DNA from: a bacterium
Lineage (GTDB): Bacteria > Chloroflexota > Anaerolineae > Caldilineales > Caldilineaceae
Length of the DNA: 57,954 nt
Assembly: GCA_016124945.1 (NCBI GenBank)
Contig: WGMT01000046.1
Span: forward strand, 1 to 57,954
Reading direction: 5' to 3'
Part shown: positions 46,340-55,097 of the stretch, in pieces
Layout: each line of letters opens with the position of its first letter
Numbering within the stretch: the stretch's first letter is position 1
The notes under the pieces: generated by a model
Database searches by the model: none
Told to the model about the DNA's origin: nothing
Seen by the model: the letters and a program-made list of their open reading frames with translations, nothing else
Program-made: the position numbers and the translations under genes

Positions 46340-47557
46340 ATGCAAACTACCTGTTTTCGGTGCGGTTCTTTTGTCGATGTGAACCCGCCCCACTTCCGCT
46401 GCCTCAACTGCGACGCCGACCTGAGCGAGTCCGTACACGCTGAAGCCGGTCCGATTTTTTTACCCGAAGATGAAGTTCAAGGGTATTACGATCGCGCCGC
46501 AGAATTGGCGCTGGCCGGCGACTATGCAGACGCCATCGGTGTCATCGAACGAGGATTGGAGTGGGTCAACGCTTCGGAATTGCACCTACTGGCCGCCATC
46601 ATCCATCGCAAGCAACACGCCTACGATCACATGCGCCGCCACGTGGCCGCCATTCCCGTAGACGATAGCCTGCGCGCCGAAGGGGAATGGCTGCTGCGTG
46701 CCCATCAGGAACAGCAACGTGCGCTACGTCAGGCTGCCCAGGCGGGCAAATCAGCCGCCAATACAGTGCCGATTGATCCGGCCGTGCGCCCCGTCAACCG
46801 CGCCGACCGTTTCTTACTTGATGAATTCGGTGAGGAACGTCCTCGGCGGCAGTGGTTTGGTTGGGCCTGGGCACTGCCTGTGCTGGCTGTCTTTGCCCTG
46901 TTGATCTGGTGGCAGGCACCGATCCTCAACCGTTACCTCGAATTGGACACACTGTTAAACCAGACGCTGAATCTACCCAGCGCCCAGCGCGAGGACATCA
47001 CCGAAAGTGGCAACGCGCCGCAGGTCGAGGAACCGTCCTTCGGGCCGACGCCGCTGTTGACGCCGACGCCGCAGGCCACGGCACTGCCTACTGTCACGCC
47101 GCTGCCCAATGTCGTCGAAACAGCACCTACCGAGTTGCCGCCGCCACCCGAACCCGTCGCCGCCGTCGAAGCGCTGGCCACCGTGCCCACCTTCGATTTA
47201 GCGATCTACTTGCGCCTGCGCAATCGCCCGGATCTGGCCGACCTCAACGTCATCGCCCGTCTTCAGGAGCGTACGCTGATCCTGCAAGGCACGGTCACCT
47301 CAAACCAGATCCGATCCGATCTACTAACCCTGGCCGATACACTGCCTAACGTAGACGAAGTTAACGGCATCGACCTGCTCCTTCGCCTGCCCGCGACCCA
47401 CACGGTGCAGGAAGATGACACGCTGTGGAACATCGCCGTCGAATACTACGGCGAAGGGGTGCGTTGGCAGGAAATCCTTGACGCCAACCGTGAAATCCTC
47501 GGCACTGACGGTGCGCTCCTTGCACCAGGCCAGGTGTTGACCTTACCGCCTTTTTGA
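46340..47557 (+). CDS. Zinc-ribbon, single-TM protein with extracytoplasmic LysM domain
   Basis: 405 residues. An N-terminal Cys4 ribbon (CFRCGSFVDV, RCLNCDADL) is followed by a TPR-like helical region (YYDRAAELALAGDYADAIGV), one membrane helix (WALPVLAVFALLIWW, about 175-192), a Thr/Pro linker (TPLLTPTPQATALPTVTPLP), a BON-like region (ARLQERTLILQGTVTSNQIR, LADTLPNVDEVNGIDLLL) and a C-terminal LysM (HTVQEDDTLWNIAVEYYGEG). The ribbon should be cytoplasmic and the LysM outside. The function is unknown, possibly envelope-linked scaffolding. Confidence 0.85.
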   Translation: MQTTCFRCGSFVDVNPPHFRCLNCDADLSESVHAEAGPIFLPEDEVQGYYDRAAELALAGDYADAIGVIERGLEWVNASELHLLAAIIHRKQHAYDHMRRHVAAIPVDDSLRAEGEWLLRAHQEQQRALRQAAQAGKSAANTVPIDPAVRPVNRADRFLLDEFGEERPRRQWFGWAWALPVLAVFALLIWWQAPILNRYLELDTLLNQTLNLPSAQREDITESGNAPQVEEPSFGPTPLLTPTPQATALPTVTPLPNVVETAPTELPPPPEPVAAVEALATVPTFDLAIYLRLRNRPDLADLNVIARLQERTLILQGTVTSNQIRSDLLTLADTLPNVDEVNGIDLLLRLPATHTVQEDDTLWNIAVEYYGEGVRWQEILDANREILGTDGALLAPGQVLTLPPF

Positions 47558-47564
47558 GATGACA

Positions 47565-47616
47565 GGGTGAAGGGGTGACAAGGTGACCGCGTTGTCACCT
47601 TGTCACCCCTTCACCC
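47565..47616. repeat. GGTGACA-type hairpin repeat
   Basis: GGGTGAAGGGGTGACAAGGT (47565-47584, to 47587) pairs with 47594-47616 around CGCGTT; further CACCCCCTCACC units follow to about 47632. Confidence 0.9.
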
Positions 47617-47647
47617 CCTCACCTTGTCACCCATTCAAACCCATCCT

Positions 47648-47863
47648 ATGCCGCCGAAACCCAAACGCAAAACCACCCTCAAACGTCCTCGTGGCGACCG
47701 CCGACCTGATTGGTGGATCGCCATCATCAATCGCATGGACCTGGCCGGCCACCTTGCAGAGCGCCTCGAAGGCCGCTGGCAACGTTGGTGGGGACCGGCG
47801 ATTATGCTCACGTTCCCGATTCTATTGCTGATTTTGGCATTCATTGTTACTGCACTGCGGTGA
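47648..47863 (+). CDS. Small single-TM basic protein
   Basis: 71 residues. A strongly basic N-terminus (PPKPKRKTTLKRPRGDRR) is followed by an amphipathic stretch and one C-terminal membrane helix (AIMLTFPILLLILAFIV). The family is not recognised. It lies between two GGTGACA-type repeats, whose downstream copy supplies its stop codon. Expression is unproven, but the charge and helix pattern look like a real tail-anchored small protein. Confidence 0.55.
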   Translation: MPPKPKRKTTLKRPRGDRRPDWWIAIINRMDLAGHLAERLEGRWQRWWGPAIMLTFPILLLILAFIVTALR

Positions 47864-47940
47864 AGAGGTGACAAGGTGAGGGGGTGACACCCCTCACCTC
47901 TTCACCTTGTCACCTCTTCACCTTGTCACCCCATCACCCC
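47862..47940. repeat. GGTGACA / CACCTTG hairpin repeat
   Basis: GAAGAGGTGACAAGGTGAGG pairs with CCTCACCTCTTCACCTTGTC, followed by a second tandem CACCTCTTCACCTTGTCACC block. Confidence 0.88.
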
Positions 47941-47965
47941 ACCATCTTCAAAAAGGATACCCACC

Positions 47966-49069
47966 ATGCAGATCACGGACATCAAATGCTACGTGCTTGA
48001 ATCTGTGGCACAGCCGCCGCGCTTTCGCTGGCGCACAGGGCTGCCCCTGGGCGACGGCACGCCGCCGGGCGAACCCACCTATCACGCTGTGGTCAAAGTG
48101 GAGACGGACGAAGGCATTGTCGGCTGCGCCCACGCCGGGCGGGGCTACATGGTTGCCGACATTGTGCGCCGCCGCCTCAAGCCGCTCATCGGCTTCGATC
48201 CGCTGATGACGGAGCAACTCTGGCATCGCATCTGGGAGATCGACCGCATTGAGGAGTTGCAGGTCCACGTGCTGGGGATGCTCGACATCGCCTGCTGGGA
48301 CATCAAATCGCGCAAGGCCGGCCTACCGCTCTACAAACTGCTGGGCGGCTACGATCCCAAAGTGCCGGCCTATGCCTCCACCGTCACCTGGGATACGATG
48401 GACGAGTACGAACGCTACATCAAAGAGAGCCGCGATGTGGGTTTCAAAGCGTTCAAACTCCACGCCTGGGGCGACGCAAAAGAAGACGCAAAACTCAGCC
48501 GCAACCTGCGCAAGTGGGTGGGCGACGACGCCGATCTCATGTTCGACGGCTCCGCCGGGTGGGATTACACCACGTCGCTCTGGTTTGGCCGCGTGCTCGA
48601 AGAGGTGGACTTCCTCTGGTACGAGGAACCGATGCGCGAGTTCGACATCCCCAGCTACGCCGAACTCTGCCGCGCCCTCGACATCCCCGTGTTGGCCGCG
48701 GAGACATCCGACGGCGTCCACTGGAACGCGGCGACGTGGATCCAATACCGCGCCCTCGACATGATCCGCACCAGCGCCGGCTTCAAAGGCGGCGTCACCG
48801 GCGCCATCAAAGTGGCGCACCTGGCCGAATCTTTCGGCATGCGGGCGCAGGTCCACGGCATGGGCTACGCCAACCTGCACATCTGCGCCGCCATCCCCAA
48901 CAACGACTACTACGAACAACTGGTCATCGACAGCGAGCAGATCCAGGGTCTCACCGATCTAGGACCGCTCAGCGTCGTCGACGGCTACGTCATTGCGCCG
49001 GAGGAACCGGGCATCGAACCCCATCCAGATTGGGCGGAGATCGAAAAACGGGCGATCTTGACGGTCTAA
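47966..49069 (+). CDS. Enolase-superfamily (MR/MLE subgroup) enzyme
   Basis: 367 residues, AAAGGA ribosome binding site. VLGMLDIACWDIKSRKAGLP, then the base position reads FKAFKLHAWGD (K-L-H in place of K-x-K), metal ligands LMFDGSAGW (Asp), WYEEPMREFD (Glu) and VLAAETSDG (Glu), and a second-barrel His in AQVHGMGYANLH. The K-x-H signature suggests a dehydratase or racemase branch rather than a muconate cycloisomerase. The substrate, probably an acid sugar, is unknown. Confidence 0.88.
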   Translation: MQITDIKCYVLESVAQPPRFRWRTGLPLGDGTPPGEPTYHAVVKVETDEGIVGCAHAGRGYMVADIVRRRLKPLIGFDPLMTEQLWHRIWEIDRIEELQVHVLGMLDIACWDIKSRKAGLPLYKLLGGYDPKVPAYASTVTWDTMDEYERYIKESRDVGFKAFKLHAWGDAKEDAKLSRNLRKWVGDDADLMFDGSAGWDYTTSLWFGRVLEEVDFLWYEEPMREFDIPSYAELCRALDIPVLAAETSDGVHWNAATWIQYRALDMIRTSAGFKGGVTGAIKVAHLAESFGMRAQVHGMGYANLHICAAIPNNDYYEQLVIDSEQIQGLTDLGPLSVVDGYVIAPEEPGIEPHPDWAEIEKRAILTV

Positions 49070-49075
49070 CCAAGA

Positions 49076-49162
49076 AATGAACGAAGAATAAAGATTGGGT
49101 TGAGCCGGTCGTTGCCCCATTGGGAAGGATCGTGTCAACCCATTCTTTATTCTTCATTCATT
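49076..49162. repeat. Palindromic repeat element, copy D
   Basis: Arms AATGAACGAAGAATAAAGAT (49076-49095, to 49103) and complement (49135-49162). The inner core has CCCCATTGGGA at 49115-49125, a variant of the CCCAATTGG core, and GTGTCAACC. Confidence 0.88.
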
Positions 49163-49182
49163 CGTAACCTGAGGGGAAAGTT

Positions 49183-50415
49183 ATGCAGTTGATTCGTCCA
49201 TACCGACCGGCAGACCAGAACGACGCGATCCGCATCTGGGGTGAAATTGGCTGGTCGAGAAACACACTCGAAGATCCACTGCGCATTCAGACCACAGTTG
49301 CCGCCGGCAGCGCCATGGTCGGCCTGATAGACGACTCGATTGAGTGTTTCGTCGTCATCGCGCCTGGCATGATTCGTTACCAGGATGAAGCGTTGCGCTT
49401 TGGCTGCATTGCCTCCGTCTCCACAGGACGGGTTGCCCGTAAGCAGGGGATCGCCGCGCGCACAACGGCGGCAGCGGTGGCGCAAGTTGCAGCAGAAGGC
49501 GCCCATGTAGCCGGCCTCACCACCTTTGAGCTGGGCTACTACAACCGGTTTGGCTTTGGCACAGGCAACTATCTACACCAGGTCACCTTTGATCCGGCGT
49601 TGTTGGTTGTGCCCGAAAACCGTCGCATGCCTTTGCGCCTGGGCCATGACGATTGGCGCCAGATCCACGCTTCACGGCTACGGCGCATTCACCAGCATGG
49701 CTACTGCGATCTGCTCAACCCCGAAGCAACGCGCATCGCGATGTTCGATTCAGCGCCATCTTTTGGCCTGGGTTACCGCGACGAACAAGGAGAATTGACG
49801 CACCATATCTGGATCGCAGCAGAAAGTATGCGCTCTGGGCCCTACCAGATCCGCTGGATGTCCTACCGCAACCGCGCCGAGTTTCTCGAACTCATGGGCC
49901 TGTTGCGCAACCTGGGCGATCAGGTCCACGCCGTGCGCATCTGGGAACCGCCGACACTGCGCCTGCTCGATCTCGTCCAATCACCACGGCGAGCGAACCG
50001 GCTCACCAAAGACGGCGCTTTTGCCAGCGGGGTGGAAGCCCACGCCTACTGGCAGATGCGTATCCTCGATCTCGTGGGCTGCCTGCAGAAGACAGTCCTC
50101 AGCGGCGGCGAACTCGACTTCAACCTGCACCTCACCGATCCCATCGAACGCTTCCTGCCCGAGGACGCGTCCTGGCGCGGGGTTGGTGGGCGCTATCGTG
50201 TCCACCTGGGCGCGCCCAGTTACGCCGAGCCGGGGGAAGGGCCCGATCTGCCGCTGCTCACAGCGTCGGTAGGCGCCTTCACCCGACTGTGGCTAGGCGT
50301 CCTCCCTGCCAGTGGACTTGTCCTCACCGACGAACTAACCGGTCCCCCCGAGTTAATCGACGCGCTGGATCGGCTTATCCGCCTGCCCGTCCCTACCCCC
50401 GATTGGATGTTCTAA
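49183..50415 (+). CDS. Eis-like GNAT acetyltransferase with sterol-carrier domain
   Basis: 410 residues, the size of Eis-family enhanced intracellular survival proteins (two GNAT lobes plus SCP2-like C-terminus). Seen: LIRPYRPADQNDAIRIWGEI, CIASVSTGRVARKQGIAART (acetyl-CoA loop with R-x-x-G-x-A pattern), FELGYYNRFGFGTGNY (conserved Y/F-G-F of lobe 1) and a C-terminal SCP2-like region ending LDRLIRLPVPTPDWMF. Family members acetylate lysines or aminoglycosides; the native role here is unknown. Confidence 0.9.
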   Translation: MQLIRPYRPADQNDAIRIWGEIGWSRNTLEDPLRIQTTVAAGSAMVGLIDDSIECFVVIAPGMIRYQDEALRFGCIASVSTGRVARKQGIAARTTAAAVAQVAAEGAHVAGLTTFELGYYNRFGFGTGNYLHQVTFDPALLVVPENRRMPLRLGHDDWRQIHASRLRRIHQHGYCDLLNPEATRIAMFDSAPSFGLGYRDEQGELTHHIWIAAESMRSGPYQIRWMSYRNRAEFLELMGLLRNLGDQVHAVRIWEPPTLRLLDLVQSPRRANRLTKDGAFASGVEAHAYWQMRILDLVGCLQKTVLSGGELDFNLHLTDPIERFLPEDASWRGVGGRYRVHLGAPSYAEPGEGPDLPLLTASVGAFTRLWLGVLPASGLVLTDELTGPPELIDALDRLIRLPVPTPDWMF

Positions 50416-50478
50416 GCGGCACATGACGCCTGATATGACGAAAGACAGACGACGGTGTGACTTTTCCGCGATAGGATC

Positions 50479-50570
50479 GTAATGAGTAATGCGTAATGGG
50501 TCAACAATCTGAATTCCCAATTGGCGAGTCACTTTGTCAACGAATTACACATTACGAATTACGCATTACA
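50479..50570. repeat. Palindromic repeat element, copy E (CCCAATTGG core)
   Basis: GTAATGAGTAATGCGTAATG on the left and CATTACGAATTACGCATTAC on the right enclose GAATTCCCAATTGGCG (core at 50516-50524) and TTGTCAACG. Confidence 0.92.
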
Positions 50571-50613
50571 CCCATCGTGAAATCGCACCATACCGTCCTA
50601 TCAGGAGGTCCCT

Positions 50614-51888
50614 ATGTCCACTTCTCTGGCTCCGGTTGCACCACGTGAGCGCATCGATGTGATTGACATGTTGCGCGGCTTTGCCATCTTCGGCATTTTG
50701 GTCGTCAACACTTTCTACTTCTTTAATCCCTGGTACGCGCCACAGTTGACGGAAGCCTCGTCCGCTGCCGATGAAGTGGCACACTTTGTGATCTACTTCT
50801 TCTTCGTGTCGAAGTTCTACACCCTCTTTTCGTTTCTCTTTGGGTTGGGTATGTTCATACAGATGAGCCGAGCCGAGGAAAAAGGCGCGCCGTTTGTGCC
50901 GACGTATCTGCGCCGGTTGTTCTTTCTGGCGCTCTTTGGGCTGGCGCATGGTGTGCTGCTGTGGGTGGGCGATATCCTCTTCGTCTACGCGGTGACGGGC
51001 GTGATCCTGCTCTGGCTCTTCCGCAAGCGTTCGCCGCGCACGTTGCTGGTGTGGGCAATGATTCTGATTGCGGTTCCGGTCCTCTTTATTGGGGTGTCGG
51101 CTGGGGCTCTGGAGTTTGCCCGCATGGCGCCGCCTGAGTCCGGCGTCTACGAACAGATCGAGGCCGAATTTGCGGTTTCCGCCGCTCAACTCGAAGCCGA
51201 TACCGCCGAAGATTACGTGATCTACGGCACGGGCAACTTCTTCGAAGTCACCGCTGAACGTTGGCGCGACTTCTCCGGTCTCCTCATGGTGGTGGGCTGG
51301 TTCATGTTGCCGTCGGTACTGGCCATGTTCCTCATCGGTTTGCGCGCCGGGAAGCGAGGCTGGTTCACAAACCAGGATGAACACCGCACCACCTTCCGCC
51401 GACTGCTGATGTGGGCGCTGCCGCTCGGACTGGTGATGAATTTCTACGTGGCCATCACCGGCTTCAGCCAGAATCAGTTGGGCGTGGAGCTATTCGGCTG
51501 GGAGACGGCGCTACAGGTGGCAGCGCTGAACATTGGTAGCGTGCTGCTCTCTATGTCCTACGTGGCGGGGATTGTATTGCTCAGCCAAACCGAGCGCGGA
51601 CAGCGCGTCCTTGCGCCGCTGGCCCCCGTCGGGCGCATGGCGTTGAGCAACTACCTGATGCACTCCATTGTCATGACGACGCTGGCCTACGGCTATGGCT
51701 TTGGTCTCTTCGGGCAGGTGGGGCTCGCGCTGGGGTTTGTCCTGGCGGTGGTGCTCTACGCCGTGCAGATACCGCTCAGCCGCTGGTGGCTTAGCCGCTT
51801 CCGCTTTGGCCCGTTCGAGTGGATCTGGCGTACACTCACGTACATGCGGTTGCAACCGATGAAGACGAAGGAGAAGTTGGCGGCGTAG
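50614..51888 (+). CDS. DUF418 family membrane protein
   Basis: 424 residues with about 9-10 membrane helices. The family start RIDVIDMLRGFAIFGILVVN is textbook DUF418, and the C-terminal half has FGWETALQVAALNIG, PVGRMALSNYLMHSIVMT and GPFEWIWRTLTYMRLQ. DUF418 is distantly related to acyltransferase-3 type membrane enzymes; members are poorly characterised. AGGAGG is the ribosome binding site. Confidence 0.93.
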   Translation: MSTSLAPVAPRERIDVIDMLRGFAIFGILVVNTFYFFNPWYAPQLTEASSAADEVAHFVIYFFFVSKFYTLFSFLFGLGMFIQMSRAEEKGAPFVPTYLRRLFFLALFGLAHGVLLWVGDILFVYAVTGVILLWLFRKRSPRTLLVWAMILIAVPVLFIGVSAGALEFARMAPPESGVYEQIEAEFAVSAAQLEADTAEDYVIYGTGNFFEVTAERWRDFSGLLMVVGWFMLPSVLAMFLIGLRAGKRGWFTNQDEHRTTFRRLLMWALPLGLVMNFYVAITGFSQNQLGVELFGWETALQVAALNIGSVLLSMSYVAGIVLLSQTERGQRVLAPLAPVGRMALSNYLMHSIVMTTLAYGYGFGLFGQVGLALGFVLAVVLYAVQIPLSRWWLSRFRFGPFEWIWRTLTYMRLQPMKTKEKLAA

Positions 51889-51905
51889 GTTGTTTGTTGA
51901 GTGGC

Positions 51906-51978
51906 AGGCGTAATACGTAATTGGTTGACGATGTGAATTCCCAATTGGCGTAACATTTTATTAACGAATTACGCATGT
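51906..51978. repeat. Palindromic repeat element, copy F (CCCAATTGG core)
   Basis: GGCGTAATACGTAATTGG on the left, AACGAATTACGCATG on the right; core GAATTCCCAATTGGCG with CCCAATTGG at 51940-51948. Confidence 0.9.
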
Positions 51979-51993
51979 AACTGTACAGGTCAT

Positions 51994-52068
51994 GTAGGGG
52001 TTTGCGTGGGGCGGAAGCAGATGGCGCGTCATTGGCGAGTGATCCTTCCGCCCCACGCAAACCCCTAC
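51994..52068. repeat. Hairpin with 24-bp perfect arms
   Basis: GTAGGGGTTTGCGTGGGGCG (51994-52013, to 52017) is complementary to 52045-52068. The 27-bp loop contains GCGCGTCATTGGCGAGTG. The class differs from the heptad repeats. Confidence 0.9.
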
Positions 52069-52123
52069 GGTACGTGGCTGTATAGTTACTTACGCATTAC
52101 GTATTCTCTTCTCAGGAGGCTCC

Positions 52124-52345
52124 ATGCAAGATCGTTTCACCAAATGGCTGCTTTTCGCCCCACTGGGGCTGACGTTGATCGGGCTGGGCATGTCGGTGAC
52201 CACTGACGCGACGCTGCGCAAAGGCGCGGGTAAGTCGTGGTTCTGGCAGGGGACGCTGGGGCTATGCATCCTCAACGCGGGGATTGCCGTCTTCGGCGAC
52301 GCGGTGAAAGAGCGGGCGCTGTTGGATTGGGAACAGCGAGAGTAG
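52124..52345 (+). CDS. Small two-TM membrane protein
   Basis: 73 residues, AGGAGG ribosome binding site. Two hydrophobic stretches (LLFAPLGLTLIGLGMSV and WFWQGTLGLCILNAGIAVFG) are joined by a short TTDATLRKGAG loop, with a charged C-terminus. The family is not named. It directly follows the DUF418 gene on the same strand, separated by repeats. Confidence 0.75.
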   Translation: MQDRFTKWLLFAPLGLTLIGLGMSVTTDATLRKGAGKSWFWQGTLGLCILNAGIAVFGDAVKERALLDWEQRE

Positions 52346-52364
52346 GTTGGGGATAAAAGAGATT

Positions 52365-52420
52365 GGGGATTAAGAGATTAGGCAAATGGACTGCTCCAAT
52401 CGCCTAATCTCTTAATCCCC
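52365..52420. repeat. Hairpin with 19-bp arms (GGGGATTAAGAGATTAGGC)
   Basis: Arms 52365-52383 and 52402-52420 are exact complements. It lies between the small membrane gene and the convergent antitoxin gene, so it may serve both as a terminator-like stem. Confidence 0.9.
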
Positions 52421-52438
52421 CTAATGTCTGCGACTTCA

Positions 52439-52654
52439 TTACGCTTCGTCCAGGCCTAATGATTCCTTGACAGCCTGTAGCGTGTGCCGGCTTTGCGTTT
52501 CGTACTTCACCTTCTGGGCGTGCAGGTAGTCCAGATAGTCCTCAAGTTTCTCCTCATCTTCCAGCAGATCGCGAATTTGCAGGTAATCCTCGTAGGGGAT
52601 TACAGCAAACTTCGCTTCTTCATCTTCATGGATGATCTGAACTTTGTCTAGCAT
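52439..52654 (-). CDS. RelB/Phd-like antitoxin
   Basis: 71 residues from the ATG before LDKVQIIHEDEEAKFAV, 1 bp after the toxin stop and with GGAGATGG upstream. A longer frame to 52696 would overlap the toxin. It has a short beta segment (QIIHEDEEAKFAVIPYEDYL) and an acidic helical tail (IRDLLEDEEKLEDYLDYLHA), as in type II antitoxins. Toxin-first order is less common and resembles HigBA/RelE-type loci. Confidence 0.8.
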   Translation of the reverse strand: MLDKVQIIHEDEEAKFAVIPYEDYLQIRDLLEDEEKLEDYLDYLHAQKVKYETQSRHTLQAVKESLGLDEA

Positions 52655-52655
52655 C

Positions 52656-52937
52656 TTACCATCTCCGATACGCTTGAGCGCGTGTTCGTATGTCAATCAC
52701 ATCTATCACACGGAACGCATCATCTCTATCGAAAAGCACACGATAGTCGCCAACGCGGAGACGATAGGTGACACCTGCATCGTTCAAGCGTTTGACATTT
52801 ACCATCTGCAATGGCGCAGATGCAAGCTGCTCAATCTTAGCAACGATGCGTTTCTGATCGTTTTTCGGAAACCGTTGCAGGCTTTTGGCCGCAGTATCGG
52901 TAAACGCTATCGAATACGGTGGTTCATCTTCGCTCAT
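52656..52937 (-). CDS. RelE/ParE-type toxin
   Basis: 93 residues. RelE fold: YSIAFTDTAAKSLQRFPKND, VNVKRLNDAGVTYRLRVGDY, RVLFDRDDAFRVIDVIDI and RTRAQAYR at the C-terminus, with the basic and tyrosine residues expected of mRNA interferases. It is predicted to cleave mRNA on the ribosome and be neutralised by the following gene product. Confidence 0.93.
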   Translation of the reverse strand: MSEDEPPYSIAFTDTAAKSLQRFPKNDQKRIVAKIEQLASAPLQMVNVKRLNDAGVTYRLRVGDYRVLFDRDDAFRVIDVIDIRTRAQAYRRW

Positions 52938-53017
52938 GCTGAATACTTCAACTGTTCATGCTGGTTGATATTCAACTGTGATTATACTGCATGATTTTGG
53001 ACAAACCAAGCGTTATC

Positions 53018-54193
53018 TTATCCAATCCTCTCAAGCACCCCTGCCGCGCCCATGCCGCCGCCGATGCACATGGTGACGAGGCCGATCTGCTTGTCCTGGC
53101 GCTGGAGTTCGTGGAGCATCTGCACGGTGAGCTTGGCCCCGGTGGCGCCTAACGGATGTCCTAGCGCGATGGCGCCGCCGTTGACATTGACTTTGTCTTC
53201 GTCGAAGCCCAGCGTCTGAATCACGGCCAACGCCTGGGCGGCAAAGGCTTCGTTGAGTTCGATCAGATCCACGTCGGCCAGGGTGAGGCCGGCCAGTTTC
53301 AGCGCCTTAGGCACCGCTTCCACAGGACCAATCCCCATCATTTCCGGCGGCACGCCGCCCACAGCGAAGCTGCGGAAGCGCGCCAGCGGTGTCAGCCCCT
53401 TCGCTTTGGCCCTCTCCTCCGACATGATCAGCACCGCCGCCGCGCCGTCGCTGGTCTGGCTGCTGTTGCCCGCGGTGATTGTCCCCTTGACGTGGAAGAC
53501 AGCGCGCAACTTGCCCAACGCATCCACCGATGTGTCGCGACGGATGCCTTCGTCTTTGGCGAAAACGGTGGACATTTCCTGGGTGCTGCTGCCTTCACCA
53601 AGTTTGACATGCACATCCAATGGCGTAATCTCGGCGTCGAACTTGCCGCTGTCCTGGGCGGCGGCGGCGCGCTGGTGGCTGCGCAACGAGAAGGCGTCCT
53701 GTTCTTCGCGGGGGACTTCGTACTTCTGTGCCACATTTTCGGCGGTCAGCCCCATGCCCAGGTAGATGGCGGGGTACTCCAGCGCCAGGTCGGGGTGGGC
53801 CATGAATTTGTTGCTGCTCATGGGCACACGGGACATGCTCTCCACGCCCCCGGCAATGATGACATCGCCCATGCCCGCCATGATCTGCTGCGCGGCCAGG
53901 GCAATGGTCTGCAAACCGCTGGAGCAGAAACGGTTCACCGTCTGCCCCGGCACGGTGACGGGCAACCCGGCGCGCAACGCGGCGATGCGGGCCACGTTCA
54001 TGCCCTGCTCGGCTTCGGGCATGGCACAGCCCAGGATCACGTCCTCGATTTCGGCGGCGTCCACGCCTTCGGCGCGTGCCAGCGCGGCTTTGATCACAGC
54101 GGCGGCCATGTCCTCGGGGCGGGTGGCGCGTAGCGTTCCTCGTGGCGCTTTACCGACGGCAGTACGTGCCGCGGAGACGATTACAGCGTTCAT
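53018..54193 (-). CDS. fadA: Acetyl-CoA acyltransferase (thiolase)
   Basis: 391 residues, complete thiolase. Catalytic Cys in GQTVNRFCSSGLQTIAL (about 91), His in NVNGGAIALGHPLGATGA and the second Cys in LVTMCIGGGMGAAGVLE. GDVIIAGGVESMSRVPMSSN is also typical. It performs the last step of fatty-acid beta-oxidation. The fadN-type multienzyme lies 0.9 kb away on the same strand; a toxin-antitoxin pair on the opposite strand sits between them. AAAGGAAC is the ribosome binding site. Confidence 0.94.
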   Translation of the reverse strand: MNAVIVSAARTAVGKAPRGTLRATRPEDMAAAVIKAALARAEGVDAAEIEDVILGCAMPEAEQGMNVARIAALRAGLPVTVPGQTVNRFCSSGLQTIALAAQQIMAGMGDVIIAGGVESMSRVPMSSNKFMAHPDLALEYPAIYLGMGLTAENVAQKYEVPREEQDAFSLRSHQRAAAAQDSGKFDAEITPLDVHVKLGEGSSTQEMSTVFAKDEGIRRDTSVDALGKLRAVFHVKGTITAGNSSQTSDGAAAVLIMSEERAKAKGLTPLARFRSFAVGGVPPEMMGIGPVEAVPKALKLAGLTLADVDLIELNEAFAAQALAVIQTLGFDEDKVNVNGGAIALGHPLGATGAKLTVQMLHELQRQDKQIGLVTMCIGGGMGAAGVLERIG

Positions 54194-54289
54194 GTGTGGT
54201 TCCTTTCGCTCTTAACAACCCACTTTTTCAGTGGTACAATGTTTAACAGTTTCGTGCAGGATTATTGTTTCCGAAAGTGGACGGGGAAA

Positions 54290-54616
54290 ATGGCGACCAC
54301 AGCAGAGACTCGCTATCGTTATATCGAAATCGATGACAAGGGACGGCCGATCATCGCTGGATCACGTTTCAAAGTTGCGTTGTTGATCTCGTTCTGGCAG
54401 GCCAGTAACGCCACGCCCGCTCAACTGCACGAACAATTTCCAATCCTCTCACTGGCGCAGATCCATTCCGCCTTTGCCTACTACTGGGATCACAAGGACG
54501 AAATCGAGCAAGCCATTGCCGCGTCCGACCAGTTAGAAGATGAATTGCGCCGTATCGTGTCCTCCCCCCCGTCACTTGACAAATTTCTACAACGAAAAAC
54601 ACAGCTACAAGGGTAG
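54290..54616 (+). CDS. DUF433 antitoxin
   Basis: 108 residues from the ATG at 54290 (an upstream frame continues to 54194 but lacks homology). DUF433 pattern: YIEIDDKGRPIIAGSRFKVA, QASNATPAQLHEQFPILSLA and QIHSAFAYYWDHKDEIEQAI, an HTH-like fold. DUF433 pairs with DUF5615 toxins; the toxin starts 6 bp downstream. The pair lies between fadA and fadN on the opposite strand. Confidence 0.9.
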   Translation: MATTAETRYRYIEIDDKGRPIIAGSRFKVALLISFWQASNATPAQLHEQFPILSLAQIHSAFAYYWDHKDEIEQAIAASDQLEDELRRIVSSPPSLDKFLQRKTQLQG

Positions 54617-54622
54617 ATTCAC

Positions 54623-54970
54623 GTGCCTGTCGGCCTCTATATGGACGTAAACGTCCACGGACAGATTACCGTTCAGCTACGCCGACGTGGCGTTGACGTC
54701 GTCACTGCGCAGGAAGACGACATGCGCACGGCGGATGATGTTGCCCTGCTCGATCGTGCCACCGCACTGGGACGCGTCCTGGTTTCTGCAGACAAGGACT
54801 TCCTCGCCGAAACAGTGGTGCGACAACGGCGACAGATCCCCTTCCCCGGCCTCTTTCACATCTCGGGCAAGTCACTTCCAGTTGGTCAACTCATCGCAGA
54901 TATGGAGTTGCTGGTGAGTGCCGGTACACCAGAAGACTTCGTCAACCAGATCTACTTCTTGCCCCTGTAG
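54623..54970 (+). CDS. DUF5615 PIN-like toxin
   Basis: 115 residues from a GTG start. DUF5615 (COG4634) features: GLYMDVNVHGQITVQLRRRG (first Asp region), VDVVTAQEDDMRTADDVALL, ATALGRVLVSADKDFLAET (T/S-x-D-x-D-F motif) and GLFHISGKSLPVGQLIADM. It is a predicted nuclease toxin of the PIN superfamily. Confidence 0.9.
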   Translation: MPVGLYMDVNVHGQITVQLRRRGVDVVTAQEDDMRTADDVALLDRATALGRVLVSADKDFLAETVVRQRRQIPFPGLFHISGKSLPVGQLIADMELLVSAGTPEDFVNQIYFLPL

Positions 54971-55097
54971 TTCCCCTCACTTCGTGTCGAGTTAAACCCA
55001 TACCGATAGATAGACAGCGGAGGGAGCATTCTCAAATGCGACTGGGACGGCATCTGAGGATGCCTACTCCGCATCCATCAATCGAGCGGACAGTACA

